Made by a program: the position numbers and the translations under genes. From Flavobacteriaceae bacterium MAR_2010_72 (GTDB lineage: Bacteria > Bacteroidota > Bacteroidia > Flavobacteriales > Flavobacteriaceae): 64,000 nucleotides of DNA. Below are positions 20,301-29,301 of the stretch, one piece after another. A model generated the notes under the pieces. It made no database searches. It was not told the origin of the DNA and saw nothing but the letters and a program-made list of their open reading frames with translations. The DNA lies in NCBI GenBank assembly GCA_003550275.1, contig QXCW01000002.1:3347344-3411343 (forward strand). The letters are read 5' to 3'. Position 1 is the first letter of the stretch. Every line of letters begins with the position of its first letter.

Positions 20301-23300
20301 GTATGGTATAAGTATATGTTGACACAAAGCCTGAAACAGCAAAATTTAGTGCTCCGTTATTATCTCCAAAACAGGTAATGTTGCTTATTAGCTGGCCATT
20401 AACCTGAATTTGAGGAATCGTATTTATGGTATAATTTTCGGTGATATTACAACCTTTATCATCAGTTACTAAAAAGGTATAGGTACCGGGACCTAAATTA
20501 GTAAAGACATTACTACTCCCATTATTAACAGCATTAGCTGCTGGCGCAATAATTTCATAAACAAAAGGGGTGTTTCCTCCAACGACGTTAACCGTAATGT
20601 CCGATGTTAATGCAGGGCAGGTTAAAGGTGTTGCGCTGAATGTTAAATCAGTTGGTTGATTTAGCGGATCCAAAGTCATAGGGTCAGTAACAATTGTACA
20701 CCCATTAGCATCACGAACAGTAACAGTGTATGTGCCATTTGTTAATCCGCCGAATACCGTATTCGTTGAAAAGTTTATACCGTCAATACTGTATTCATAG
20801 GGGGGAGTTCCTCCTGAAACAGATCCAGATATGACTTGTATTTCTCCATCATTAAGACAGGTGTATGGCTGTGTGATTTCTGCATCGCCAAATAATTCTG
20901 GGGCAGGCGCTATAGTAATGGTTTCAGGATAAGGGCATACATAACCTGCTTTTGTGGCTCTAATAATTACAGTGTAAGTACCAGGAGGTAAATTCGTAAA
21001 TGTATTAGGGCTTCTGTAAGTGTTTCCACCGTCAATACTAAAATCAACATTATAGCCCTTACCATCAGTAACACTAATGGTTATAGAGCCATCATTGGCC
21101 CCAAAGCATGTTTCATCGGTTGAGGATATTGAGTATTCTACAGCAGGCTCTAAAATTATGGTTACTTCATTTGAAAAAGCAAAACAATTAAATCGATCTA
21201 CTACAACAAAAACATAATCTCCTGGATCCCAAATGTCAAAAATTGTACTTGTTTGAAATGCAGAAGCAGGCAAATCACTAACATTGGTAACACCTGGATG
21301 AAAAATTGCCCCATTGTAGGTCCAAATAGCGAATTGGTAAGGAGGTTTACCCCCTGATGGATTCACTAAAATATTACCCTCTCTACAGGTAATATGTTGC
21401 GAAACCCTTGCCGTCAAAGCGAGGTTCGAATCGTTTAAAATCTCGACTTGTCTAGTTAATATACAACCATCATCAGTTCGTAAGGTAACATCGTAAATTC
21501 CTGCGGATAGATTTGTAAAGGTATAGTCATTATTGTTGGTAGGACCATAAGTGTCTATGGTTGTTCCATTTCTACTAATTTCATAATAGTATTGTGGAAG
21601 GACATCTAAACCTTGTACACGAATGCTTCCTAAAGTATTACAAGATTGATTGGTCACAATAGTATTCATTTGAAAATTACGTTCGCGAATACCTATGTCT
21701 GGAATTGAAAATTGACAAGCACCAGCACCAACATTGATTTGTCGGATATTTACTGTATATATTCCAGCATTTGGAATGGTGAAAAATGAGCTTGTTTGGT
21801 AATCAACCAAAACAGCTCCAGTCAGTTGATTTACTAACTGGAACTCATAACCAGTTGGTACGTTTGTAATTAAAATCTCCCCTGGAGAATTACAGATTAT
21901 ATCCTTTTTTTGGTAACCGGGATCAAGTAAGTTTTCATAGACATTAAAGTAAAAACGACTAAAACAGCCATTTTGGTAATACACCACAATACGGTATTGT
22001 CCTGCGGTTGTAGCATCAAAACTGTCTAGTGTTGAAAGCGTAGTCCAACTACATGTACTATCTTTATTTGCACAATCGTCATTTCCAATTGGAGAACAGC
22101 TGTTTTCATCAAGCACTTGCCATTCAATGCTTTGTGCATTTGTAATATCGGTATCTATAAATCTGCTGTCATTAACACCGCATAAGAATATTTTAGGAAG
22201 TTCGTCGCCGTCATTTGGACAAATAACAACTTCATCTGCATAAGGAATAACTGGATTTGTGGTGGTATCAGAAAAGTTAGTTACCACAACAGTTTCATCA
22301 AAACTTTGACATGGCGCCGAACCGCTTTTTGTTACAATGTAGGTTCCAGCAGAGGCCACAGTAATAGTTTGGGTATTTCCTATAATATTGCCAGAACTAT
22401 CGCGCCAAACATACGTATCATAGCCACTTCCAGCGGTGATTTGCGCACCGCTACCGCACAAGGCCACGGTTTGTACGAAGTCACATTCATCTAAACCAAT
22501 TAAAAAGTTGGTTGAGCCAGGCACTCCAAAACCACAAACATCAAAGTCAGACAAACTTGGATCATCAGTAATTTGATTTGAATTTAAAACCCCACGATAG
22601 GTGGAATACGCTAAGTTTTGAATAATATTTGAACAGGCATCTCGTAAATCGCTACAGGTTTCAACAATTTGCATTCTAATACGAATTTCGGCCAATGGAT
22701 CTCCAGCTTCAACCAAATAATCTGGTATGGTAAGCGTGATTTGATGTAAAACAGGATCATAAACATAAGTTACACCCGCAGGCAACTGTAATAAGCTTTC
22801 AATGAAAATGGTATTGTTGGGAAAAACATCTCTAATCGTGTAGTTTGTGGCGTCATCGTTACCAATATTTTCAAAATTTAGCACATATTCGATCTGTTGT
22901 CCTAAAGTTACATTCTGGTTGGCAATATCATTTCCAGCTAAATCTTCAACGTTTTTATACAAAATTATTTTTGGCTCAATAATTTCAACATCAAGCGCAT
23001 TTAAGAACACAAAATATTGGTCGCCTGTACTGCTCGCTCGCAATGTAGCACCCGTTTCATCATTAGGAATTACCGAATTAAAAGGATTTTGTATATCAAA
23101 TTGATCGACGTCAAAACCAAGCGTATTAACACTATTTGGGTTACGGTTAGTTTGTATGGTGTGGTTAAATGTGATGTTACTGTCAAAAAAGTTATTACTA
23201 AAATTAGGCAAGGCTGCACTATTGGTTCCTAAATTGGTAAACGTAGCGTTGCTATTAGCTCTAATGGATAATTGGTCTCCAGTAATTCGGTTGTCTCCTT

Positions 23301-24159
23301 CTAGTGTGGCAGATAAAAACTTTGCTCTTACAGGAAAAGGTGCGGGAAGCGTAATAAACCCATTGTAGTCAATATCGGTTGTATTTCCAGCAGCAATACC
23401 AGCAAAACCATCAAATGATGTTATATATTTTCCCGGATAAGATGGGTTTTCAAAAACCACAACCATGGTCCAGCCACCAGAAACCCCACTATCAACATAA
23501 CCCTCACTAGCTCTTATATTACCTACAAAGTAATTGCCTTCAGGGTTTGCCAAAGCCGTGACCAAATCAGTTACATCAGCATAGCAAGCGTATGGACTTG
23601 TGGCTCCAAAATCGACATCTCCAAACCCGTCATAAATAACATCATCAGCAGTAATATCAACATAGCTGCCGCCTGGTACCCTAAATTTAACTTGATTAAA
23701 ATCTGAATTTCGTCCACTGGAACTATCATCCCCAACATTATATTGATAGTTTGCAGCCCAATATAGTCCAGCATACCGCACTCTAGAGCAGGAAATGTCA
23801 GGTATTGTCAATGATGCACTACTCGAACTAAAGGTTGAAGCATCTCCATCAATATCGATATACTCCATGTATAAACAATCATTATAGAGAGACGTGCTAC
23901 CTAAGGTGTTGTATTCGGTATTTGGTAATTCACTATCGCTCAAGGCAGGATCACAGTAGCTGTGGGTATTTATTCCGTGATCTACAGTGTTTCTGTTCAC
24001 AATATTATTGGCAATAAATAGAAGATCTCCTCTAATATTGTTCTGATATCTAACTTCAAATGCTTCTTTTATTTGTGCTTTTACTGAAAACGAAGCGCAA
24101 ATTAAAATAAGCAATACAAGCAAATGCTTTTGGGCGGTATGTAAGTAGGTTGTTGTCAT
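14398..24159 (-). CDS. Giant SprB-like adhesin with SprB repeats and T9SS type B sorting domain
   Basis: A 3253-residue surface protein. It has a signal peptide (about 1-29, ending VKAQ), then a unique N-terminal region to about 390. A DUF11-like domain follows at about 395-500 (EYVLNFENIGNDDATNY). From about 840 to 3160 I count 28 SprB-type repeats of 75-90 residues, each with GGTxPYxYS and ending YTVTVxDxNGC. The last ~90 residues, beginning near IPNFFTPDGDGNNDTW, form the CHU_C / T9SS type B domain. SprB of F. johnsoniae is a mobile gliding adhesin; this protein is about half its size. I chose the ATG at 24159, five bases after the stop of the upstream gene, because it gives a proper signal peptide; the frame extends to 24192. 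Mobile behaviour is inferred. Confidence 0.9.
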   Translation of the reverse strand: MTTTYLHTAQKHLLVLLILICASFSVKAQIKEAFEVRYQNNIRGDLLFIANNIVNRNTVDHGINTHSYCDPALSDSELPNTEYNTLGSTSLYNDCLYMEYIDIDGDASTFSSSSASLTIPDISCSRVRYAGLYWAANYQYNVGDDSSSGRNSDFNQVKFRVPGGSYVDITADDVIYDGFGDVDFGATSPYACYADVTDLVTALANPEGNYFVGNIRASEGYVDSGVSGGWTMVVVFENPSYPGKYITSFDGFAGIAAGNTTDIDYNGFITLPAPFPVRAKFLSATLEGDNRITGDQLSIRANSNATFTNLGTNSAALPNFSNNFFDSNITFNHTIQTNRNPNSVNTLGFDVDQFDIQNPFNSVIPNDETGATLRASSTGDQYFVFLNALDVEIIEPKIILYKNVEDLAGNDIANQNVTLGQQIEYVLNFENIGNDDATNYTIRDVFPNNTIFIESLLQLPAGVTYVYDPVLHQITLTIPDYLVEAGDPLAEIRIRMQIVETCSDLRDACSNIIQNLAYSTYRGVLNSNQITDDPSLSDFDVCGFGVPGSTNFLIGLDECDFVQTVALCGSGAQITAGSGYDTYVWRDSSGNIIGNTQTITVASAGTYIVTKSGSAPCQSFDETVVVTNFSDTTTNPVIPYADEVVICPNDGDELPKIFLCGVNDSRFIDTDITNAQSIEWQVLDENSCSPIGNDDCANKDSTCSWTTLSTLDSFDATTAGQYRIVVYYQNGCFSRFYFNVYENLLDPGYQKKDIICNSPGEILITNVPTGYEFQLVNQLTGAVLVDYQTSSFFTIPNAGIYTVNIRQINVGAGACQFSIPDIGIRERNFQMNTIVTNQSCNTLGSIRVQGLDVLPQYYYEISRNGTTIDTYGPTNNNDYTFTNLSAGIYDVTLRTDDGCILTRQVEILNDSNLALTARVSQHITCREGNILVNPSGGKPPYQFAIWTYNGAIFHPGVTNVSDLPASAFQTSTIFDIWDPGDYVFVVVDRFNCFAFSNEVTIILEPAVEYSISSTDETCFGANDGSITISVTDGKGYNVDFSIDGGNTYRSPNTFTNLPPGTYTVIIRATKAGYVCPYPETITIAPAPELFGDAEITQPYTCLNDGEIQVISGSVSGGTPPYEYSIDGINFSTNTVFGGLTNGTYTVTVRDANGCTIVTDPMTLDPLNQPTDLTFSATPLTCPALTSDITVNVVGGNTPFVYEIIAPAANAVNNGSSNVFTNLGPGTYTFLVTDDKGCNITENYTINTIPQIQVNGQLISNITCFGDNNGALNFAVSGFVSTYTYTIQNSSSTVINSGTNVNASTIPLNSLSADTYTINVTDDTTNCTDTAVVSVSEPPSALDFSFTATLIDCNSLARIVVNATGGWGNYTYQLENATTSTIVRPYQTSNVFDNLNAGDYNIYVQDANGCVVAKPHTIDPAINPSVTIAANSVCLDGSIITITATASGVAPLQYSLNGSAYQTSNVFNITTSGNYTVTVSDANGCMATSNTISIANQISATAQLVKDLDCSASPDAEMNVTVNGGTSPFTYEVSFNGGAFTTVTLPYFTSASGNYQFQVTDAEGCQALTNVITINPITNPSATATATNVQCNGDANGVVNITIDTNFGTPPYQVSFNGGPYSSQTTYGNLTAGSYNYTIRDSKLCTFTDTVNITEPNALIASLTANPTTCDATGTVSGSIDVTLTGTGTAPYNYFLYDSSNALIDSFGTTSATSHSFINLSYGYYYVVIIDGNNCEYRSPRTQVESPPFLNLTGQVIASDCISGGTMEITVTGGTAPYTFSIYGSGTPPTTVIGNVATFTGLTPGLTYIFEVIDAVGCTAYLDNQFVASPSAITVTLDTTTNVDCNGANNGSIDFTVSGYDATVTDINYDVLYASNNTIVAGFSGMLTGPLGGPVSGTVTGLPPGDYVLLVEENTGTTCSATVSLTITEPIQVLGLVEVSNTNANCNSGAQVVVNAFGGTPPYIFAFVEDGVVPVIGDYSSTNLASLDPSINTNWDVYVQDANGCETFIDVTIAADTTPSLTLPPFADDQCSSNGTSYTFTVTPGAGLITPVSYSIGNGYQSSPTFTVSAPGTYTVTIRDGNGCTAQDTIDIYPPLSVLATVTAQPSCIDNDGIITVNPSGGSGSYTFVLLDSSMNPTPYVISGSDFTGLPSGDYFVEVTDTISSCAAQVPISLELARPVVFTLNTQDVSCNAGGDGYIEVLLDASNDNPPYTYMLDDGSTTITQNSPLFNNLSAGNYTITVTSGRNCVSSQFITIVDPTAVSATATVTPFSCAADNSVNTATLTINASDGTPSYLYSIDSVNYFTSNTFDIIDTGLDQTITYTVRDSNNCEFSGVVTISTLIPITTSITVDTSISCAGGEVITITASGGSGDFTFEVLPVGSQAAQTGTSATFTLPLISDYTIRVTDNTTGCYVDANHTVNPYPLIDIVASVTAPVNCFGDTTGEITVSIANYSGPYTYELIDSSGATASSGSGDTSTALVITNVPAGIYTVNITQTNSPFCVESSNAVTITSPDSAVIVSLNTTAEVTCNNDGGALTAIGSGGTIPYVYELVNTTTSQTIQSFGSNNSFENLPSGDYLVTIRDANGCTSTANATLTQPIPISASISATPTSLLCYGDTNASVSAINITGGQGVYQYILNYVDGSTAGPQQSNVFNNLGAGTYSITVTDGLNCDFTTPTVTITEPTPIVPSLIQLSGLTCTTDGSLQLSATGGTPPYQYSTDGINYIGSFNASVTISPVSQGAYQYYVRDANGCEAGISNQVTIDPVDPLTINVDLTNAVINCTGDATAVIIASASGGLGNYTYELLDSPTAITPLQGPQTTGTFTDYPAGTYYIRVVSGDCLEVSAPITIIDPEPLVIDSQSVTNVSCLGQDDGTITVEASGGNGVIKYAITPNLDQFDTVNTFTDLAPGSYEVIVQDENGCYIDLLFDIIEPTPLNASAITILSETCAGDNDAFIEVEVTGGTAPYFTSLNTQDDNNFVQDQFAFSNLPGGQTHVIFVRDSGGCDAYVIVDVPAAANVDAVLEIENLCVNNSSTNSVTVILDDSNLTGVTYALDNGTPQLQNVFNDLISGDHFIEVIHTSGCSKIYDFTIQAYEPLVLTLAETNINEITAIATGGAGDYEFFFNNISTGSNNVYRISQTGTYNVRVVDALGCEAVASIYVEFVDICIPNFFTPDGDGNNDTWAPCNAYGFPNVITKIYDRYGRIVARLSKVESWDGRYNGNELPTGDYWYVITLNQNNDRREFVGHFTLYR

Positions 24160-24164
24160 GATGG

Positions 24165-26870
24165 TCAGGGCTCTAATACGTTCATTATCCACATATCTTC
24201 ATAATATTGGCGCTCTAGATTTGAATGATATAACTGCAAAGCAGCATTCCAAGTCTCTGTTTTTTTTAGGTACACATAGCGATAATTATTTTTAGGATTC
24301 AAAAAGTATTTTGGATCTAAACCTTTGTTTTTCAAATAATTAATAAATGCATCTGCATTTTCAGATTCAGAAAATACGTTGGCAACAATATAATAGCCGG
24401 GTTCTATAGAATGTATCTTATCAGTAACAACTTTTGGGGCTCTTGCGTTTTTATTTGACAAAGTTATGTAGGTACTGCTTTCAGAATTTAAACCCGATCC
24501 AGAATCGTTGTTATTCATTTGCGATACCGAATTATTAAAGTTTTCATTTGTGTCTCCATTATCTACATTCATAATCCACATATCATCATGATAAACCCCA
24601 TTAAATTTTGATTTATGGGCGCTTATGGCTTCTTGCCACCTGTCGAAACGCTGTAAATAGACATATTTCCAGTTGTTTTTTTGATTTAGGAAGTGATTTG
24701 CGGGCACGCCCTTGTTGGTTAATTCTTTAACAAATTTGTTAAAGTATCGCTCTGTTCCAAAAACATTGGTAATTAGGTAATAACCACTTTTTACACCATT
24801 TATATTACTAATCGTGGCGCTTCTAATATTATTTTTCTTAAGCTCTTTTTTGTAAAGCTCATCACTTTCCTTTTTTGAAGTCGCAGCAATGCTTTTAGTT
24901 TGTAAGGCATTGTTGTTCAGGTTTTTAGATATGACAGCGTTTACACCATCGTTTTCAACAGGTTGGTCTATTGTAACTTCTTTAAAAGGTGTTTTGCGCT
25001 GTTCAGAAACCCTATTGTGTTTAGATAAAGTTTGAGCGGCTTTATTGTTCTGATTGTAGGCATATTCTGTATTTCCATCTCCATTATCCACGTTCATAAT
25101 CCACATATCGTCAATATAAGCACCGCTAAATTTGGATTTATGGGCAGCGACAGCTTCTTGCCATGTGTCATAACGCTTTAAATAGACATAATTCCAATTG
25201 TTGTTAGGATTTACGAAATACTGCGGATCAATATCGTCACCAGAAAGTTTATTCATAAACTTATTGAGGTATTCTTGAGTTCCAAACACGTTTGCAATGA
25301 GATAATAACCACTTTCAACACCTTTTACGTTGAACAAGGATTCACTTTTAATGCTGTTTTTTTGTATTTCTTTTTTGATCAAGTCATGACTTGATTTAGC
25401 ATTTGTGCTACTTACTGATGTTGTAATTTGTGAAGCAGACTCCTTTTCGGCCTCCTTTTTTGTTAAAACAGGTTCAGGTTTTGTATTTAAAGCCAGTTTT
25501 TCTTCATTTTTTTCTTTAGAAGATTCTTCTTCCAGTACGATTTTGTCAATTGGAGTTGCGTTGTTTTGTGAAGGATTGTCTTCAGAGGTGCGTTTTACTA
25601 ACTGCATTAAATGAAGAAAACGTCGCTCCAAATCGGCAACTCTAGCTTTTTCAATAGAGTCTTGAGTGAATAACAGCTCATCAATGAGCATATTAGCTTC
25701 TTCAACCTCTTTCTTAAGACGTTCTATTTCGGCATCCTTAGCCAAAAGGATAGGCCTTTGCTTTTTATTGAAAGCCTTGTATTCATTTGGGTTTACGGGA
25801 GTATTTGTAGGTGTTTTGTTATCAATAGTTTCTTTTTCTTTAGTGAGTGCGGTCACTTTGCTGTCTGATTTTTCTTCAGAATTTTGATCCACCAATGCAT
25901 CCTCTAAAGTTTCAATGGAATCATAGTTGTCGTCCATCATAACCATTGCATCCGTAAGATTTGGTTCAAACGAATAGGCAAATGAAATTTCGTGAGTTGG
26001 CCCAAGATTTTCCGTAGCACTATTTAATCCTCTTTCATATGTATATCCTAGAGAAATTCGTTTGTTTAGATTAAATCCAACACCAACTGAAGCACCATAG
26101 TAATCGTCATAACCTCCTTGAACCCAACCTAATCTTGGAAGATCTAGAATTAAGCTACCACTTAAATTAACGTCTATTTCTGGTTGCTTTCTGGCGCGTG
26201 CCAAAACCATAAGCCTTCCATCTTGAAGCAAACCATCACTATTTTTAAGTTGTTTAGTATATTGTAAATGGCCAGAAAAGGTCTTTTCTGAAAAACTTGT
26301 CAATGATTTGCTAGTTTTAAGGTTATAATCAAATAAATTTTCAGCATAAAACCCAACATCAAAATTCCCGATGGCAAGATTAAACCCAGGTTGGACACCT
26401 AGTAAGGAATTTCCTTCGAGTTCAGCCAATCTTGGATCTGGCGTTGTTGTTACCGATTGATTTTGATCAAAACCACTTTTATAATAGGACAAGTTGAAGC
26501 CCATTGTAAACACGGTGTTTTCTGAAAATCGAATTCCATAGGCGTAGTTAGCAAGCACCCCAAAATTTGAGATTGTACCAAAACTTTGATGGTATAAACT
26601 TAAACCAAGTCCGGTTCGGTCGCCAATTCTTCCGGAATAACTTAATAAATAGGTGTTGAAAGCGTCATCATACTGTATCCATTGATTTCTGTGGTACACA
26701 TTTATATAGGATTTGTTTTCCCTAACCGTCGAAAATGTAGGGTTTATCATAAACCTATTAAATTTTAGCATGTTTTGAGCTGGAATTTCAAGCGATACAT
26801 AAGGGTCTTCTTGAGCGTTAAGGTGCCCAACAGAAATAACTAAAAGAAAAAAGAAAGTAATTTTTTTCAT
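24165..26870 (-). CDS. PorP/SprF-like outer-membrane protein with three C-terminal SPOR-like repeats
   Basis: A 901-residue protein. A signal peptide (about 1-19, LNAQE) leads into a PorP/SprF-like barrel (about 20-310) with NRFMINPTFSTVRENKS. A long linker follows, with a short coiled coil at about 375-435 (AEIERLKKEVEEANMLIDEL). Then come three related units at about 515-592, 688-768 and 818-901, each with GYYLIANVF..., a WxYVYLKR-type strand and a closing DDMWIMNV. They resemble SPOR-type domains, which bind glycan-denuded peptidoglycan; this assignment is by pattern only. The design suggests an outer-membrane T9SS component anchored to the cell wall. It lies 3 bp after the CHU_C gene and 5 bp before the giant adhesin. 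It may correspond to SprD by position. Confidence 0.8.
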   Translation of the reverse strand: MKKITFFFLLVISVGHLNAQEDPYVSLEIPAQNMLKFNRFMINPTFSTVRENKSYINVYHRNQWIQYDDAFNTYLLSYSGRIGDRTGLGLSLYHQSFGTISNFGVLANYAYGIRFSENTVFTMGFNLSYYKSGFDQNQSVTTTPDPRLAELEGNSLLGVQPGFNLAIGNFDVGFYAENLFDYNLKTSKSLTSFSEKTFSGHLQYTKQLKNSDGLLQDGRLMVLARARKQPEIDVNLSGSLILDLPRLGWVQGGYDDYYGASVGVGFNLNKRISLGYTYERGLNSATENLGPTHEISFAYSFEPNLTDAMVMMDDNYDSIETLEDALVDQNSEEKSDSKVTALTKEKETIDNKTPTNTPVNPNEYKAFNKKQRPILLAKDAEIERLKKEVEEANMLIDELLFTQDSIEKARVADLERRFLHLMQLVKRTSEDNPSQNNATPIDKIVLEEESSKEKNEEKLALNTKPEPVLTKKEAEKESASQITTSVSSTNAKSSHDLIKKEIQKNSIKSESLFNVKGVESGYYLIANVFGTQEYLNKFMNKLSGDDIDPQYFVNPNNNWNYVYLKRYDTWQEAVAAHKSKFSGAYIDDMWIMNVDNGDGNTEYAYNQNNKAAQTLSKHNRVSEQRKTPFKEVTIDQPVENDGVNAVISKNLNNNALQTKSIAATSKKESDELYKKELKKNNIRSATISNINGVKSGYYLITNVFGTERYFNKFVKELTNKGVPANHFLNQKNNWKYVYLQRFDRWQEAISAHKSKFNGVYHDDMWIMNVDNGDTNENFNNSVSQMNNNDSGSGLNSESSTYITLSNKNARAPKVVTDKIHSIEPGYYIVANVFSESENADAFINYLKNKGLDPKYFLNPKNNYRYVYLKKTETWNAALQLYHSNLERQYYEDMWIMNVLEP

Positions 26871-26873
26871 AGG

Positions 26874-29069
26874 TTAATCTATTACTGTTATGGTTCCTTT
26901 ACGCAACACATTATTGTCCTTGGTAATTTTATAAAAATAAATTGGCTTGCTACCAGAGTTTACAACCGGAATGTTGTTTTGAGGCCAATCGTTTTGATAA
27001 TTATAAGTTTGGATTACTCTTTCACCAGTCAAGGTAAATATGGAAACCTCTACATTATCATTATTTGCGTATGAATTTGGTAAAATCCATTTGTCATTAT
27101 AACCATCAGCATTAGGCGTTATTACATTTGGAATAGCAAATCTTTCTAAATATTCAACCGTGAAGGTCTTTGTAATTTCACAACCGTTAACTGAAGCCTT
27201 CAAAATATATTGACCTTCTTCGGAAACAGTTAAATAGGGGTCACTTGAAATTAATTCCAATGTTTCTGCTCGATACCAAGCGTAATTATCAGCACCAGCA
27301 GCTGTAATTGTGCGGTAAATACCTTCATTTATAGTGATAAATTCTCCAGCATCCACCTGAACAACATCAGCGTTTAAAGGACTTACTGTTAAATTTTCCG
27401 AAATAAGTGAACAACCATAACCATTTACTTCTAATTTGAATGTTCCGCTTTCGTTGGTCTCTACATAAGGAGAGTTTTCCGAATCCATTATTTGCCCATC
27501 TACATACCATTGATAGGTAAAGTTAGGGTCAGTAATATTGGATGAAATTTTTACACTTGTTGAACCGTCACATGACAGTGCCCCAATACTTGTTAAGGTT
27601 AAATCACTTGAAAGGCCTAGTTTAATGTCTTCTTCGTTTGAATAGATATTTAAATCGTTTAGGGTTGCTTTAATTTTATAGATACCATTGTCTTCTGGGC
27701 CATCTAACACCAAACTAGTTGTTGTTGCATTAGTCATAACCACTGTATTTCTATACCATTGATAAGAAAACCTATTGACAAGAGTATTATAAACATCAAT
27801 TTCGCTTCCGTTGCTTAAAGTTGCGGTTACGGTACTTAAACTAATTTCAGTTGAAATACTTTCACAACTTAAATAATCAGATCTTTTTCCAATGGAAACA
27901 CTAATGGCTGTTGGAATTTCAATATTTATCCTAGCAGTTGCAATTTCTAAAGTACAACCAGATGTTTCTTTTATTTTTGCAAAATAATTTCCCGGTTGAG
28001 ACGTAGTGTAAGTTTTTTCGGTCGCATTCGAGATTAAAACATCATTTCTATACCAGCTATATATCGGTTGCGTAGCATTTGTACTAGCTTCAAGTGTAAT
28101 TTCGTCTCCTGGCAATAGTATTGTACCAGACTGACTTTGAAGCGAGGCATTGATACTTTTATATTGAACTGTCACATTTCCAGACCGTTCGATGCAACCT
28201 CCGCCTCTTTGAATCTCCAAGTGCCATGTGCCTTCTGCATTGTCTACCGTATTTATATCAAAACGAGGACGATAGCCTGAAGTAGTAACCGCTTGGTTAT
28301 TTCGAAACCATTTATAGGATATGTTTGGGTCATCTATACTCGCAGCTAAAAAATGGGATTGACCTTCGCACACTTCAATTGAGTTAGAGCCATTTATACT
28401 TATTCCAGACGATTGCCCATTAATTAGTTCAACTGCATTTGAAAGTGTTGCACTAGAACAATAGGTGCCATAATCCAGTTCCACATAATAAATACCAGCT
28501 TGTGCTGTTGTTATAGAAGACTGGGTTTGGGAAGCAAGGTAAGTTCCGTTTCTGTACCATCTATAAGCCGGTTGATTAGGATAATTGTTAACGCTTATAG
28601 TTACAGGTGATCCATCGCACGAAGCAATTGTGCCTACAAAATTATTTATAACCAAGGGCTGATTTACTGTAAGGTAGTAGGCTGGAAAGGCATTTGATTC
28701 AGGACTAATTTTTTGGGGATTTGTACTTCTCACGCGAACTTTGTAGTTTGTACCATATAAATCTGTTGGAAACGCGAAAATAAATTCAAACTTAAAGATT
28801 GTATTTTTGTCACCATAAGCAACTAATTCTCTTGGATTTGCAAAACTTCCATCTTTGTCAGATAATTCTAATATAAATTTATTGTCAGAATATACCATCG
28901 GCGGGTCCCAAGCAAAATTCACATGAAACTCATTAAATGACGCTGACACACAAGGCGCAGAGAACTGAAGTTCGGGTTGCTTTAGGGACTGACCGTACAT
29001 TACACCGCTAAACAAAAGCAGGCTAATGCATGTAATCAGTTGAACAGTATATGATACAATACTACCCAT
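26874..29069 (-). CDS. Secreted Ig-like repeat protein with T9SS type B sorting domain
   Basis: A 731-residue protein with a signal peptide (1 to about 26, VMYGQS). An FN3-like segment at about 35-130 (NFAWDPPMVYSDNKFILEL) is followed by five or more Ig/PKD-like domains, recognised by the repeated YxWYRNGxxL and GxYxVEL patterns each with a Cys pair. The C-terminus from about residue 645, starting IPNVITPNADGYNDKW, is a CHU_C / T9SS type B domain. It is the first gene of the minus-strand cluster with the PorP-SPOR protein, the giant SprB-like adhesin and the SprF-like protein. Position and type are like sprC of F. johnsoniae, but homology cannot be proved here. Confidence 0.85.
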   Translation of the reverse strand: MGSIVSYTVQLITCISLLLFSGVMYGQSLKQPELQFSAPCVSASFNEFHVNFAWDPPMVYSDNKFILELSDKDGSFANPRELVAYGDKNTIFKFEFIFAFPTDLYGTNYKVRVRSTNPQKISPESNAFPAYYLTVNQPLVINNFVGTIASCDGSPVTISVNNYPNQPAYRWYRNGTYLASQTQSSITTAQAGIYYVELDYGTYCSSATLSNAVELINGQSSGISINGSNSIEVCEGQSHFLAASIDDPNISYKWFRNNQAVTTSGYRPRFDINTVDNAEGTWHLEIQRGGGCIERSGNVTVQYKSINASLQSQSGTILLPGDEITLEASTNATQPIYSWYRNDVLISNATEKTYTTSQPGNYFAKIKETSGCTLEIATARINIEIPTAISVSIGKRSDYLSCESISTEISLSTVTATLSNGSEIDVYNTLVNRFSYQWYRNTVVMTNATTTSLVLDGPEDNGIYKIKATLNDLNIYSNEEDIKLGLSSDLTLTSIGALSCDGSTSVKISSNITDPNFTYQWYVDGQIMDSENSPYVETNESGTFKLEVNGYGCSLISENLTVSPLNADVVQVDAGEFITINEGIYRTITAAGADNYAWYRAETLELISSDPYLTVSEEGQYILKASVNGCEITKTFTVEYLERFAIPNVITPNADGYNDKWILPNSYANNDNVEVSIFTLTGERVIQTYNYQNDWPQNNIPVVNSGSKPIYFYKITKDNNVLRKGTITVID

Positions 29070-29301
29070 AACGTTAGAGGTTAAGTTTTTAATTTTTGTT
29101 AATTATTAACAATCAAAGTTTGGGATCTTGATTGTTAAAAAGGCGTTTTATCGATAAAATCAACCGTTTAACGATGTAAAGTTAATTTTTTTTTTCAATT
29201 TACCAAGCTTTTTGTTAGTTATTAACAGAATAAATTTTATTCCATATCTGTATGGAAGTCAAATTTATATGTCCAATTTTATGTAAGTTTGCCTTTTAAT
29301 T
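29070..29301. promoter_or_regulatory. Divergent promoter region between the SprB-like cluster and glnS
   Basis: A 232-bp AT-rich gap between divergent genes. It contains a 9-bp inverted repeat (29108-29116 with 29128-29136, loop 11 nt) and a perfect 14-bp palindrome TTTTATCGATAAAA at 29146-29159. A TAAGTTTG -7 box at 29284-29291 points to glnS. The two palindromes are candidates for regulator binding to control the 15-kb surface cluster; this is inference. Confidence 0.45.

Noticed and set aside
14398..21640. Periodic repeats that could be mistaken for a CRISPR or minisatellite array
   Set aside because: The period is about 240 bp, sequence is diverged at the DNA level and the frame is open throughout; these are SprB-type protein repeats.
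24185..24193. DnaA-box sequence TTATCCACA
   Set aside because: A single copy inside the conserved DDMWIMN coding repeat; the codons explain it, and no cluster of boxes is present.
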